Source of the DNA: Costus lasius
Taxonomy: Eukaryota > Streptophyta > Magnoliopsida > Zingiberales > Costaceae
Assembly: GCA_027563935.2 (NCBI GenBank)
Contig: CM050446.2
Coordinates: 32,553,501 to 32,617,500 of the forward strand
Length of the DNA stretch: 64,000 bases
Reading direction: 5' to 3'
The stretch's first letter is position 1; each line of letters opens with the position of its first letter. The notes below the pieces were generated by a model that saw only the letters and a program-made list of their open reading frames with translations, searched no databases and was not told the origin of the DNA. Shown here piece by piece: positions 22,970 to 35,436 of this stretch. A program made the translations under genes and the position numbers.

Positions 22970-22972
<3 letters not shown>

Positions 22973-23029
22973 CATCCTCTTAAGTTAGATGATTCCAAAA
23001 CTTTGTTTAACACCCAACATGAATGATGT

Positions 23030-23905
23030 CGAGATTTTAGGACCACCCATATTTAATTGGGTGGCCCTAACATCCCAACCATTTAACAAAATATGAATCC
23101 CAAAATTATATTTGTAGTCCTCTAACACCGAAGTAATAACTCAAGAATCCACTCTTTAATATTCATACCAAAACTCTGAAACATGTCCATAATGAATTAT
23201 ATGTTTTTCGAATAAAATGAAAAACAAAGGGGCATGTATGAAAAATCGATATAAATATAATTGGGTTATGGTAGAGACATTATAAAATGACATGTAATGG
23301 TGGGATAAGAAAAATTTTTAGTTTAATAAGCAACTAAACAACACCTCAAGTAGATCAAAAATATCTGCTAAGTAATCATCAAAAATTATATAAAAACATA
23401 AAGTGGCATGCAAATTACAAAAATCATAAGTAGATTTTAGGACCCTGCATATTCAATTGGCTGGCCCTAACATCCCAAAGTTATATTTGTAGTTCTTCTT
23501 ATATGACATTTGAGTAATAACTCAAGAATCCACTCTATAATTTTCATACCAAAACTCTGAAACATTTCCATAATGAATTATATGATTTTTGAATAAAATA
23601 AAAAACAAAGGGGCATGTGTGGAAAATTGATATAAATGTAATTGGGTTATGGTAGAGACATTACAAAGGTGATGGTGGGATAAGAAAATTTTTGAGTTTA
23701 GGAAGCATACTGAACAACTCCTCAAGTAGAGCAAGCATATCTACGAAGTAATCATAAATAATTATATAAAAACATAAAGTGGCATGCAAATTACAAAAAT
23801 CACAAGTAGATTTTAGAACGATGCATATTCAATTGGTTGGCCTTGACATCCCAGTCATTCAACAAAATAAGAATCCCAAAGTTATATTTGTAGTTCTCAT
23901 GAGTA
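23030..23905. repeat. Tandem repeat, about 400-bp unit, arm A
   Basis: Units start near 23033, 23430 and 23809 with a TTTTAG(G/A)ac..GCATATTCAATTGG core and contain TATATTTGTAGT and the GGGATAAGAAAA block. Confidence 0.8.
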
Positions 23906-24057
23906 ATAACTAGTTTAGAAGTATGAAATTGATTATAGATTGAATTGTGCTCAACTCTTTACGTGCTTCTATTTTTTTTAAATAGCTAAAAGAAATAGAA
24001 ATAAAGCTAGTGCCTCCTCTTCTTCTAAAGCTTTGCTTTCTTCGATATATTTTGGCA

Positions 24058-24282
24058 ATGACAATGGATGCATTTTTTGCGATTATTGTAATCTGTCTCA
24101 CCCATAGATGTGTTGCTACACTATCTCTTACTTCGCTTACCATTTTAGTTTCGTCTGCCTCCTCTGCCATTTATTTCGATATTATGAAATTTATTTGTGC
24201 TGCTATAGCACTTACTTCTGCTGCTAAAGTTGAACAAGCCACTAGTATCAACCGAGGTCAAAATCGAACCAATTGGCTATAA
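24058..24282 (+). CDS. Small hydrophobic ORF next to RING gene (arm A)
   Basis: A 75-codon frame starting MTMDAFF, with an in-frame ATG further up at 24010. The N-terminal half is hydrophobic and could be a signal peptide or membrane segment. A second hydrophobic stretch lies around residues 40-60. The same frame is open in arm D (36240-36022 minus, 72 codons) but broken in arm C. I do not recognise the family. It ends 165 bases before the RING frame on the same strand and could be an upstream exon of that gene: a GT at about 24256 and a TCCAG at about 24416 would allow an intron, but this is speculative. The opposite strand is also open in A and C. Confidence 0.35.
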   Translation: MTMDAFFAIIVICLTHRCVATLSLTSLTILVSSASSAIYFDIMKFICAAIALTSAAKVEQATSINRGQNRTNWL

Positions 24283-24446
24283 TATTATTTTATTATATAT
24301 AAGATAGAAAAAAGATTTTAGTTAAACAAAATATAAATAGGGATTTTAAATCTTTAAAAATTATATATTTATTATTTTTAATTAATAACATTTAATTTTT
24401 ATAACTTATAAATTCTCCAGCTGCATAAGATCCTACACAAGTAACA

Positions 24447-24863
24447 ATGAGAAAATTTTCCATATTAAAAAATTCCAAAGCACTAGAATTTATTTTAACT
24501 ATTGGTAGTGTCATCTTAGGAGTAGTTGTTTTTTTAATATTAAGTATAGTAATATATTGTTTAACATTTATTCCAAGTACTCTAACAAATATGGAAATAA
24601 AAATGCCTGTAGTGGAAGGGCATGATCTAAACAATACCACTATAGCGATGTTTTCATAGTTGACATTTGAAAGAGCTACATCTAGTGATGTCACTTGTCG
24701 TATATGCTTAGAAGAACTTGAGGTAGGTAAACAAATTATGAGTTTGTCATGCAACCATGTGTTTCATCCTAGTTGTATGCAACAATGGTTTGTCACCCAC
24801 ACAACTTGTCCTTTGTGTATGATGGATTACACTTTCGTTACAACCAGTAGAGCAACAATTTAG
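24447..24863 (+). pseudogene. ATL-type RING-H2 ubiquitin ligase, copy A, in-frame stop
   Basis: The frame encodes a hydrophobic segment (IGSVILGVVVFLILSIVIYC), a GLD-like motif (HDLNNTTIAMF), an in-frame TAG at 24657-24659, and then a RING-H2 finger. All eight ligands are present: CRIC, LSC-N-H, VFH, SC and CPLC. The family is known as membrane-anchored E3 ligases that pass ubiquitin from an E2 to target proteins at plant membranes. Length without the stop is about 138 codons, short for the family. With the stop it could make only the membrane piece, or a separate soluble RING of about 65 residues if translation restarts. Arms C and D carry sister copies. Confidence 0.75.
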
Positions 24864-25067
24864 GTTTTATAAATAACTTATTTATCAACTTTGATGTAAC
24901 TCTAATTTACATATGAATATTTGTTCCAATCGTTGCACAGATCTGTGAAGCCTGGATCAATTATCTGTTCTAAAAATTATAACATTTGAAGTTGAATATC
25001 TAATTACATCTTTCTCAACATTCAATTATTTACTTCTGATTCAAAGTTGTATTTTTGAAAAGACAAA

Positions 25068-25077
25068 TATTTTTTTT
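25068..25077. other. Deletion junction between arms A and B
   Basis: Arm A runs to the spacer motif GAAAAGACAAAT (compare GAAAGGACAAAT at 35164-35175). The sequence then jumps within about 10 bases, including a poly-T, to arm B at a point matching 39935 in arm D. About 4.7 kb of the second arm, including its RING gene, is missing. Confidence 0.65.
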
Positions 25078-25860
25078 TTATCTTTCTCAAGCTTCTATAT
25101 ATAAGTTGCATCTACACGAATGCAAAGACAAAAAACACTTTACGGTATGTTCACTGTTTCCATATAACATATTTACTTGCGCAGATTAGATCTACATAAA
25201 GCCTTTGAACCTCAAGGATTCATTGATGTAAATAGAGACAATTATCTTAATTAGTAGCAGCCTCGCCATTTATTAGTGGGTAATTTACTGCTAGTAAATA
25301 ATAGATAGTTAATACATAGAGTGTAGTTATGAATTATGCTCATTATTTTTTATTTTTAGCACCTAAAATAACTACAAATGGATCCATTCCATCTACCTCT
25401 GGCCTTCTATTCTCTATAAGCCTAATAATATTAGGGTTCCCATATGACATGATCAGAGTAGGAAAGCATACTTGTTGAGGAAGGAATCCTTTTCTTTTCT
25501 AAATCATGCTATATATAGATTTTTTTTTTCTTTTACCTCCTTCCTCAGGTGACTGACAATGGTAGAAATAAATACAATTCTATATTTTAATGAGATTAAA
25601 ATGCTCATGAGTTTACACACTAAGCTCAAGAGTTTTCATAGTGGTCTAAAACTAGAAAAAATATCAAAATGATATCAGATTAATGAGATTTAATAGAAAA
25701 TTTAATAAAAAAACCCAAAGTTGCAACCATCATATATAAAAATGGAATTAAAATTAGGAATGCAATAGTGTTTTTACCATGATTGCTAATGTGGTAAACT
25801 CATACTTGTGGTTTCTTGCTTCACACTAATGTTAGTTGCAAAGTTTTTCATTAAGAATTT
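25078..25860 (-). repeat. Arm B of inverted repeat, remnant
   Basis: Reverse-oriented match to the outer end of arm A and direct match to 39935-40690 of arm D. The gypsy target site is uninterrupted here (near 25465). No genes remain. Confidence 0.8.
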
Positions 25861-28800
25861 AGTTCTTTTAAATACTTATAAATACTTTTAATACAACATT
25901 TGGATTGTTCAAAGCAATTTCTTCAAGTGAATATTCTTGTTAGATATTCCCAATCTTTGGTAACAAATTTCTTCAAAACAATTTCTTCAAGTGAATATTG
26001 TTATAAGATCTTCCCAATCTTTGGCAACAGATTTCCATGTTGTCGTCAAATATTTTATCAACATTTTACTGAATTTATCCCTTGCTCATTGTGCATTATA
26101 AATAAAATTTGACTCCATAATAGGGATTGCAAAAAAAAAAAGAAAGAATAAAAAAAACCCACTCCTGTCCCGATCCAATTTTGATAAGGAAATAGGGTTG
26201 ACGGAATTTCTAGTTGGGTTAGGGGAAATTTTGATTCATATAGGGCTGAGTCAAGGTCAAGTATAATGATTCAAAACTCAATGCTAGATTTGCTCTAACA
26301 TATAAAATATATTATTTTATTTTAGTTAAAATATATTATACATAAAATTGTTATAAGCCTTATTTTTATTCATATCTTATATATTTATTTTATTTTAATT
26401 AAAATAAATATTTTCTAAATTCTTTAATTAAAAAATAAGGCGAGGCTTCATTGAGGTCAGGTTTCCCTACAGTACCCGATTCTTCGTTGAAGTTGGGTTC
26501 GAGGTATGTTTTTAAAAACCAAGTTCGAGATTGATTTTGGGGAGGCAATGTTGGGTTTAGGGGTGGCAAACCACACCCAATTGCCAACCCTACGCTAAAG
26601 TCATTGAGAGGAGTGGGCTTCCACTTTAGCAAGTGAGCATGTCATTTATATGGCCAAATATTGAAAATATTTGTGGAACGTGTTTTGGTTAAAAAAAAAA
26701 AAAAATCAATTCGGTTCAACCTAAACTGACCCATATTTTTGGTTCACTTAAAAGGTGATTTTGTAGAAAATTGGTTTAGTTTCACATTTAAAAGTTTTTT
26801 TAAAAAAAATTTGGTTTGACTTGAACCTGTTTGGTTTGGGTAGGGTAAACTCAATTGAACACTCCTAATTGAAGGAAGGTATTTAAATGTTTTGTAGAGC
26901 CATGAAGGGCTTGAGGAGTTGATTGCACACCCTAACATATTATATATATTTATCATTTTATTTTAATTAATATATATGATATAGAAATTGCTATATCCTT
27001 GTCTTTATTTATATCTTATATAATTATTTTATTTTAATAAAAATAAATATTTTTGAATTTTTAATTAGAAAATGTGATAGGCCTCATCATGGTCAGGTTT
27101 CAACATAGGTAACTAATGCCTCATCTAGGTAGGATTTTGAGGTGGGTTTTCTAAAACCTACCTGGTTAAAGGCCAATTTTGGGGAGGCAAGGTTGGGTTT
27201 GGTGGTGGCAAGCCCCCACACTCTTACTAATTATACTCAAAAGTCATTTAAAGGGATGGTCTTCCTCTTTAGCCAAGTGAGTATTCATTTACATGACAAA
27301 TACTGAGACCACATGAGGAACAAGGTGTTCCTGCAAAAAATCAATTTGATTTGGTTTAAAAACAAAAAAAAATTAGTTTGATCAAAAGTCAATTTTTTGG
27401 AAAATTGGTTCGGTTGTGTTTAAAAGTTCTTTGTAAAAAAAAATTGAGTTGACATAAACCAGCTCAATTTGGGTCAAGTTGACTCAATTAAAAACCCCTA
27501 ATAGAGAGGAAGGTATTTAAGTGTTCCATAGTGTCTTAAAGGGCTTGAGGATATGAGTGCTTGAGCTCCTTAGGAGGCTATAGAATGAGAAAAGCTTTGT
27601 TGAAGAAGACTTGGAAGGCTAGAGAATGCTTGAGCTTGTGAACACGAGAGAAATGAAAAGCTGAATAGTTGGAGAATAAAGACTCAAATGCCTCAGAGAT
27701 GGAGAGAAAGAGAGGAAAATAGTATGTTCTAGTTTGAGTCTTTATCGTTATAGTATAGGGTAGATGCTATTTCAATACCATATATAATTAAATATATAAT
27801 ATAATATTTTGATAATATTAACCAACATCAATCAGAACTATCTATTGGTCTAACCTAATACCAATATACTCGTACTAACACATATTCAAAATCTTGGTTG
27901 GCACCAACGTGAGTTCAAAAGTTTTCATCAGAGATTAGTTCTTTTAAATGGTTAAAAATATTTTTAATACAACATTTGGCTTTCTATTGATAGTTTGAAA
28001 TAGTGTCTTCAAGTGAATACTATTATAAGATCTTCCCAATCTTTGGAAGCAAATTCCATGTGGAAAATTTTTCAAACATTTTGTGGGATTTATCCTTTGC
28101 TCATTACGCTTTACAGATAACATTTGATTCCTCATAATAGGGATTGTAAAAATAACTAAAAAAACCCATACTAGAAGTGACCTAATTTTGATGGGGAAAC
28201 ATGATTTGATGAGTTTTTGGTTGGGTTCGAGGAAAAAATTTGACTCATATGGGGTGGAGTTAGGGTGGAGTATAGGGATTCTAAAACATGATCCTAAACC
28301 AGCCCCAACATATAACATATATAAATTATTTTATTTTAATTAGTATATATTGTAAATAAATTACTATAATCCTTAGTTTTGTTTATATCTTATATAATTA
28401 TTTTACTTTAATAAAAATAAATATATCCAATTTCTCATCGAGGTTTTAAGGTGGGTTTTTTAAAATCCTTCCGTGTTTAAGATCGATTTTGGGGAGGCAA
28501 GGATAGGTTTAGGCATGGTAACCCCCACCCTATTGCCAATCCTACCCAAAGTCATTGAAAGAAGTATTCTTCCTCTTTAGCCAAGTGGAGATGTAATTTA
28601 TATGGCCATATATAGAAAACATATAGGTAGTATTATGCAACACTGCATGTGTAATTTTGATAGCTCTTCGAAGTGATAATTCAGGACCACCACAATTGCC
28701 TACACGCCCAAACCCACTCATCCAAGCATTTATGACAAGCCAATTACCTTGCCATCATCCATTACAACTAACCAATCATCTTGCCATGTCATCACAAGTG

Positions 28801-31141
28801 TCAAGTGAACTAAGGATTCATTAGCCCACAACCAACATGAATTATGCGGCAATACAAGATACTAACCAGCAAGAACCAATCGAATGACATGCAAGGGAAC
28901 AAGCTTGCATAGGCGGTTGGACATAATCAATGAAGGAGACAAGGTGATTTAAATAAGGCACAAGAATGCATGGCTGACCAATTCTCAAGATATTCATAGT
29001 ACACGGCTAAAAGGAAGGGCACCAATCAATGGAAAAAGCATGATTAGATCCAAGACATCCATTTCCAAGGAGCTTCATTCAACCATTGATTCAAGAGGAC
29101 AAAAAGGTCAATGTACTCTAAGTAAACCTTGAGCAAGGCGAGGATTAAAAAGGCTTGTAGTTTCTTCACACATGTATAGTGCATTTTCTTGTGCTAATTT
29201 TCAGAAATACCTGTATCAGCTTGCTGTTGAGAGTGCTTAGACATTGCTTCCATTTCCGGCCAACTTCCTTCTCCACTCACATCTCCTTCCTCACTCTCCT
29301 ACAACTCCATTGCATCTCTGACATTGACCCTCATTTAGATGCATTTGGAGCTACTAAGGGTGTGGAACTGTGAAGAAGACTAAATTGCATCAGGGAAGAA
29401 TTGACACAAGACTTGATCAAGAACCTTCTAAGGACACTTGTTTAGTTTAAGGGGCACTTGGGGCTTGTATTCCTCCCAGCCCCTACTCGTAAACTACATC
29501 TTAGATCACTTAATTTCTCATAGCCTCAACGCCAAGATCCAGGAGCGTAGACAACGAAAGAGGTTTAGCCTCTTCCCTAAAAGGGTCATAAGTGAACTTG
29601 TTCTAATCTCTCTATTTTTATTTCCTGCAATAACTTATAGTTATAGTTTGAGTTTATTTATTTGCTTAAGATACAACTAGAGCTACATACCATAGGTAGA
29701 TCCATCCATAAGCATCCCTTAAGGTCAACCCCTCATCATGGAGCTTGTGATCACAAGAGAGATGAGGAGTTGAGTAGTTGGAGAATAAAGACTCAAGTGT
29801 CTCGGAGATGGAGAGAAAGAGAGGAAAGGTTGACCATTCACAAGAATTGAAACTTGGTTCACATTATAGATTTCAAAACATGGTTCACAAGTGAAAAAAG
29901 GTAGTGTGTGCTAATTTAGATCTAAACCAATATATAGTATAGGGTTGGTACTATTTCAATACCATATATATTTATATATAATTAAATATATAATATTTTA
30001 TTTTCACTGTATTAACCAGTATCAATCAATATTGTATATCAGTACATATAAGTATATATTGGTATAACCTTTGTACATATAAGAATATATTGTCTAACCT
30101 AATACAAAACAATAGTAGTAACTCACATTTAACATCTTGGTTTGTACCAATGTTATTTCAAAAACTTTCATTAAGAGTTTAGTTGTCTTAAATTTTAATA
30201 AATACTTTTAAGACAACATTTAGCTTTCTAGTGGCTGCTCAATATAGTTTCTTCAAGTGAATATTGTTATAAGATTTTCCTAATCTTAGGAAGCAGATTC
30301 CACGTTGTTGTGTAAGGTTTTGTCAGCATTTTGCAGGATTTATCCCTTTCTCAATCTGCTTTATAAGATTTGATTCACCACATTAGGGATTGCAAAAATA
30401 AACTAATACCCGATCTGACCCAATTTTTACTGGGAAACACAATTTGACTGAGTTTCTAGTTGGGTTTAGGGAAATTTTGACTCATATGGTGCAAAGGTAG
30501 GTTGGGTATAAGGATTCAGAAATTCAATGCCAAACCTGCCCTCATATATAATATATAAAAATTATTTTATTTTAATTAATATATATTATACAAAAATTAT
30601 TATAATCCATATTTATTTATATCTTATATAATTATGTTAATATATTTAATTTTTTTAATTAAAAAATAAGGTAGGGCTTCGTCTAGGTTAGGCTTGAAGT
30701 TGGTTTTCTCAAACATACCAAGTTTGAGGTCAATTTTGGGGCGGCAAGTTCTAGTTTGAGGGTGGCAAACCCCACCCCATTGCCAACCCTATCCTAAAGT
30801 CATAGAAAGGAGTGGTTTTCCTCTTTAACCATGTGAAGATGTCATTTATATGGCCAAATATGGAAAATATTTAAGGAACTTAGTGTGCTAATAAAAAAAT
30901 TCAATTTGGTCCAACCCAAACCAAACAAAAAATTTTTGGATTAGTTAGAGTTGATTTTGTAGAAAATCATTTCAGTTTCATGTTAAGAAGTTCTTTGTCA
31001 AAAAATTGGGTTGACTTGAATTAATTCTGTTCATAGCAGTTTGACTCAATTGGACACCCCTAATTGAGAGGAAGGCATTTAAATGTTTCATAGTGGCTTG
31101 AAGGGTGAAAGATTTTGAAGTAGTTGCAATGGTGGACACTA
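25861..31141. repeat. Block X1, direct repeat of X2
   Basis: It matches 40691-46130 in the same direction through its whole length, roughly 96% by eye in 28980-29200. Internally it has three related monomers marked by a CTTCAAGTGAATA..CCCAATCTTTGG motif (25920, 28005, 30250). Each is followed by a GGGATTGCAAAAA..GGGGAGGCAA..TTGCCAACCCTA stretch. A partial extra monomer lies at about 27060-27500. A unique stretch at 28640-29880 separates the second and third. Frames here are short and unconvincing; no gene is supported. Confidence 0.75.
28640..29880. other. Unique insert inside block X1
   Basis: Non-repetitive within X, with a second copy in X2 at about 43560-44870. It has a C/A-rich start and a CTCCCAGCCCCTACT stretch near 29475. 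It could be a worn LTR, but no TG/CA ends or target duplication are clear. X2 carries about 100 bp more near its start. Confidence 0.35.
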
Positions 31142-31847
31142 GAGCTAAGTGTGTAAACTCTTGAGCATTTTAATCTCATTATTTATGATGGTTGTAACTT
31201 TGGGTTTTTTCATTAAATTTCCTATTTAATCACATTAATTTGAAAACACTTGAGCTAAGTGTGTAAACTCTTGAGCATTTTAATCTCATTAAAATATAAA
31301 ATGTGTTTATTTCTACCATTGTCAATCACATAAGGAAAGAGGTAAAAGAAGAAAAAAATCTATATATATAGCATGATTTAGAAAAGAAAAGGATTCTTAC
31401 CTTAGCAAGAATGCATTCATACTCTGTTCATGCTATATGGGGACCCTATCCTTATTAGGCTTGTACAAAATAGAGAGCCAGAGGTAGATAGAATAGATCC
31501 ATTTGTAGTTATTTTAGTTACTAAAAATAAAAAAATAATGAGCATAATTCATAACTACACTCTACGTATTAACTATCTATTATTTACTAGCAATAAATTA
31601 CCCACTAATGAATGCAAGGCCGCTACTAATTAAAATAACTGTCTCTGTTTACATCAATGAATCCTTGAGGTTCAAAGGCTTTACGTAGATCTAATCTGCG
31701 CAAGTAAATATGTTGTATGGAAATAGTGAACATACCGTAAAATGTTTTTAGTCTTTACATTCATGTAGATGCAACTTTCATATAGAAGCTTGAGAAAAAT
31801 AAGAAGAAAACAAATTGTTATCAAATCATCTATTCATATCTACATAA

Positions 31848-32045
31848 ATGGTTATTCAATTGCATAAAAAATATAAGTTTTTCATTTTTACCTTGAATGG
31901 CTTCGTATGCGTTCCATTTTTACGTGTCGACTTCCTTCATTTGCTTTCCCATCTCTCTCACACTCAATTCTCGACCATCATCCCAACTCTCAACTCTCTG
32001 CTCCTCCACATTTCCAGCAATGTTTCAAAACCCATAGACGAATGA
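31848..32045 (+). pseudogene. Arm C counterpart of the 81-codon frame, frameshifted
   Basis: It starts with the same MVIQLH but shifts after about 13 residues through small indels. It differs from A and D far more than they differ from each other. Confidence 0.3.
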
Positions 32046-33047
32046 CCCAGCCGACCCCCTCTCACTGGCGGAAGTTCATTCCAGAAGTCTATAGTGCCTT
32101 AGTGCATCAGCCGACAAATTGCCTCAAAAAGAGGTAAAAAGAAATCTTGTGCCCCTGTTTCGTTAACAAATTTGATCTTCAATTATACCTATTCCATATC
32201 ATATATCGCATACCTTCCTCTGTGTTTAGAGGGCTTTTTATATCTAATATTTTATATGCATGATGATCTTTTTATACCTTATATTTGATATACATGGTGA
32301 TGATTCTCATTAGCTTTTGACGAGACCGACCAATGAGTGCACCTGTTGGTTAACATGGTGTTCCAAATGTGTCCCTAACATTGTAGTTCATATGACATGG
32401 GCTTGACATGGAAGTCGAACATAAATACTATTATACAAGTGAGTCTTTAAACCTAATGATACTCACCTGTCTTGGTGTCTCCTTTGTGTTGGTCGATAAA
32501 AAAGGAATGAGCGATCATTTGGCTGCAACTTTGCGGTTTGCAACCATGTGTAACCTTTTCATGTAATCCTTCGGATGTTACTGCAATTATGCTACTGTTT
32601 CTTTACTTAAATTTAATTTAAACTTAGTTTGATGAGAGTTTGAAAATAATGATGATGAAAAATGACTTTAAAATGGATATCCTTTTGTCCATTGTGTGTA
32701 CGTTTTTTTATACGAATTATTTCTTGTCCATGGATTAGGATGCTCTTGGAAAAGGATTGGAAGAAACTTATGTAGAAATTACAAAATCAAGGATGAATGA
32801 TATGTTAAATTATCTTACTTGCTACAGCTTGGGTATTTTTTACTTGGATGTGAATTTAGTGCCCACTATTTGATAGCTGGCTAGACATGTAGTTTGACAT
32901 AGTAATTCAACAGGAGGAAATTGTATGCGCTTTGCTATTCTTTTATTATTATTTGAGGAGCTTTGAGAAAATATACATAAATGACTCAGATCAAATTGAC
33001 CACTTAATTGAATACCTATCCTCTATTGTGGATTCTATTGATTTCCT

Positions 33048-33074
33048 ATATATACATATATATATATATATATA
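33048..33074. repeat. (AT)n microsatellite, arm C
   Basis: Shorter version of the repeat at 22911-22969, interrupted by one C. Confidence 0.9.
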
Positions 33075-33136
33075 ATCCATCCTCCTAAGTTGATGATTCC
33101 AAAATTTTATTTAACATCCAACACGAATGTTGTCGA

Positions 33137-34045
33137 GATTTTAGGACCATGCATATTAAATTGGGTGGCCCTAACATCCCAACCATTTAACAAAATATGA
33201 ATCACAAAATTATATTTGTAGTCCTCATATAACACCTAAGTAATAACTCAAGAATTCACTCCTTAATATTCATACCAAAATTCTAAAACATTTCCATAAT
33301 GAATTATATGTTTTTCGAATAAAATGAAAAACAAAAGGGCATATATGGAAAATCGATATCAATGTAATTGGTTTATACTAGAGACATGATAAAATAGCAT
33401 GTGATGGTGGGATAAGAAAATTTTTTAATTTAGTAAGCAACTAAACTACTCCTCAAGTAGAACAAATATATCCGCTAAGTAATCATCAATAATTATATAA
33501 AACACAAAGTGACGTGGAAATTATAAAAATCACAAGTAGATTTTAGGACCATGCATATTCAATTGGCTGGCCCTAACATCCCAATCATTCAACAAAATAT
33601 GAATCCCAAAGTTATATTTGTAGTCCTTCTCATATAATATTTGAGTAATAACTCCAGAATCCACTCTATAATTTTCATACCAAAACTCTGAAACATTTCC
33701 ATAATGAATTATATGGTTTTTGAATAAAATAAAAAACAAAGGGCATATGTTGAAAATCGATATAAATGTAATTGTGTTATGGTAGAGACATTATAAAGTA
33801 GGCATATGATAATGGGATAAGAAAATTTTTTAGTTTAGAAAGCATACTGAACAACTCCTCAAGTAGAGCACGCATATCTGCGAAGTAATCATCAATAATT
33901 ATATAAAAACACAAAGTGGCATGCAAATTACAAAAATCACAAGTAGATTTTAAGAACATGCATATTCAATTGGCTGGCCTTGACATCCCAGTCATTCAAC
34001 AAAATATGAATCTCAAAGTTATATTTGTAGTCCTCATATAACATT
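33137..34045. repeat. Tandem repeat, about 400-bp unit, arm C
   Basis: Three units beginning near 33138, 33540 and 33950. The unit contains a minus-strand 60-codon frame (33959-33777) similar in sequence to frames in arm D. Confidence 0.8.
33777..33959 (-). other. 60-codon frame within tandem repeat (arm C)
   Basis: It encodes a Cys-containing start, an FYIII stretch, a LLEELFSML block and a conserved FIMSLP end. Very similar frames lie at 36886-37068 and 37290-37472 in arm D. The arm A unit is open over most of the same length. The family is not recognised, and the match may only reflect DNA identity. Confidence 0.25.
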
Positions 34046-34202
34046 TGGTTTACAAGTATGAAATTGATTATAGATTTAATTGTGCTCAACTCTTTATGTG
34101 CTTCTATTTTTTTAAATAGCTAATAGAAATAGAAATAAAGCTAGTGCCTCCTCCTCCTCTTCTTCTAAACCTTTGCTTTCTTTGATATATTTTGGTAATG
34201 AC

Positions 34203-34420
34203 AATGGATGCATTTTTACGATTATAGTAATGTCTCACCCATAGATATGTTGCTACACTATCTCTCACATCGCTTATCATCTTAGTTTCGTCTGCCTCCA
34301 ATGCCATTTATTTCAATATTATGAAATTTATATATGTTGTTATAGCACCGACTTCTGCTGCTAAAGTTGAACAAGCCACTAGTATCAACCGAGGTTAAAA
34401 TCGAACTAATTGGCTATAAT
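34203..34420 (+). pseudogene. Small hydrophobic ORF, arm C, frameshifted
   Basis: Counterpart of 24064-24282. After ATGGATGC a base is missing from the T run and the frame closes within a few codons. Later sequence still resembles copies A and D. Confidence 0.4.
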
Positions 34421-34583
34421 ATTATTTTATTATAGATAAGATAGACAAAAGATTTTAGTTAAACAAAATATAAAAAGGGATTTTAAATATTTAAAAATTA
34501 TATATTTATTATTTTTAGTTAATAACACTCAATTTTTATAACTTATAAATTCTCAAGCTGTACAAGATCCTACACAAGTAACA

Positions 34584-35001
34584 ATGAGAAAATTTTCCAT
34601 ATTAAAAAATTCCAAAGCACTAGAATTTATTTTTAACTATTGGTAGTGTTATCTTAAGAGTAGTTGTTTTATTAATATTAAGTATAATATTATATTGTTT
34701 AACATGTATTCCAAGTACTCTAACAAATATGGAAATAAAAATGTCTGTAGTGGAAGGGCATGATCTAGACAATGCCACTATAGCGATATTTTCAGTGTTA
34801 ACATTTAGAGGAGCTACATCTAGTGATGTCACTTGTCGTATATGCTTAAAAGAACTTGAGGTAGGTAAACAAATTATGTGTTTATCATGCAACCATGTGT
34901 TTCATCCTAGTTGTGTGCAACAATGGTTTGCCACCTACACAACTTGTCCCTTGTGTAGGATGGATTACACTCTCACTACAACCACTAAAGTAATAATTTA
35001 G
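34584..35001 (+). pseudogene. ATL-type RING-H2 ligase, copy C, frameshifted
   Basis: The same ATG context as copy A opens at 34584. An extra T in the run near 34630 shifts the frame, and the original frame resumes at 34729 as a 90-codon open segment (MEIKM...). That segment holds a GLD-like motif (HDLDNATIAIF) and a RING-H2 finger with all eight ligands (CRIC, LSC-N-H, VFH, SC, CPLC). The in-frame stop of copy A is absent here. The membrane segment is still encoded, but in the other frame. The product, if started at 34729, would be a soluble RING without its anchor. It points towards copy D. Confidence 0.7.
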
Positions 35002-35157
35002 GTTGTATAAATAACTTATTTATTAACTTTAATGTGACTCTAATTTAAATGTGAATATTTGTTCTTTCTCATCTGAGTGTGAATAATTGTTCTAATCGTT
35101 ACACAGATCTGCGAAGTCTGGATCAATTATCCATTCTAAAAATTACAATATTCAATT

Positions 35158-35279
35158 ACTTTTGAAAGGACAAATCAAAAGTGCACTAATTGAATGCTTA
35201 GGTTCTGTTTAAGCTTAATTTCTGCATTTCGCTTAGCTGAATTTTGCATTAGTTAAACTATATTTTAATTATCAAAAAT
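35158..35279. other. Spacer of the C/D palindrome
   Basis: About 120 bp without self-complementarity to the arms, between the two converging RING genes. It contains GGTTCTGTTTAAGC and a TTAGCTGAATTTTGC stretch. This is the loop of the predicted hairpin. Confidence 0.7.
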
Positions 35280-35436
35280 AATTGAATATTGTAATTTTTA
35301 GAACGGATAATTGATCCAGGCTTCGCAGATATGTGTAACGATTAGAACAATTATTCACACTCATATGAGAGAGAACAAATATTCACATTTAAATTAGAGT
35401 CCACATTAAAATTGATAAATAAGTTATTTATAAAAC

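Larger units (their letters stand above)
21280..25067 (+). repeat. Arm A of inverted repeat, right part
   Basis: Continues arm A after the gypsy insertion. In order: an 81-codon frame, an AT microsatellite, three units of an approximately 400-bp tandem repeat, a small hydrophobic ORF and the RING-H2 pseudogene. It matches arm C (31410-35170) in the same direction and arm D reversed. The stretch 21350-22560 is nearly identical to 39050-40270 of arm D. Confidence 0.8.
31142..35157 (+). repeat. Arm C of inverted repeat
   Basis: Same order as arm A without the gypsy element. It pairs with arm D across a spacer of about 120 bp; the innermost match is AAAAATTACAATATTCAATTA against its complement at 35280. 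It begins abruptly inside the arm, at CTAAGTGTGTAAACTC, joined to the end of block X1. Confidence 0.8.

Noticed and set aside
23910..24170. Minus-strand frame opposite the small hydrophobic ORF (also 34307-34104)
   Set aside because: Open in A and C but it overlaps the ORF conserved in A and D; neither can be proven, and I preferred the one in line with the RING gene.
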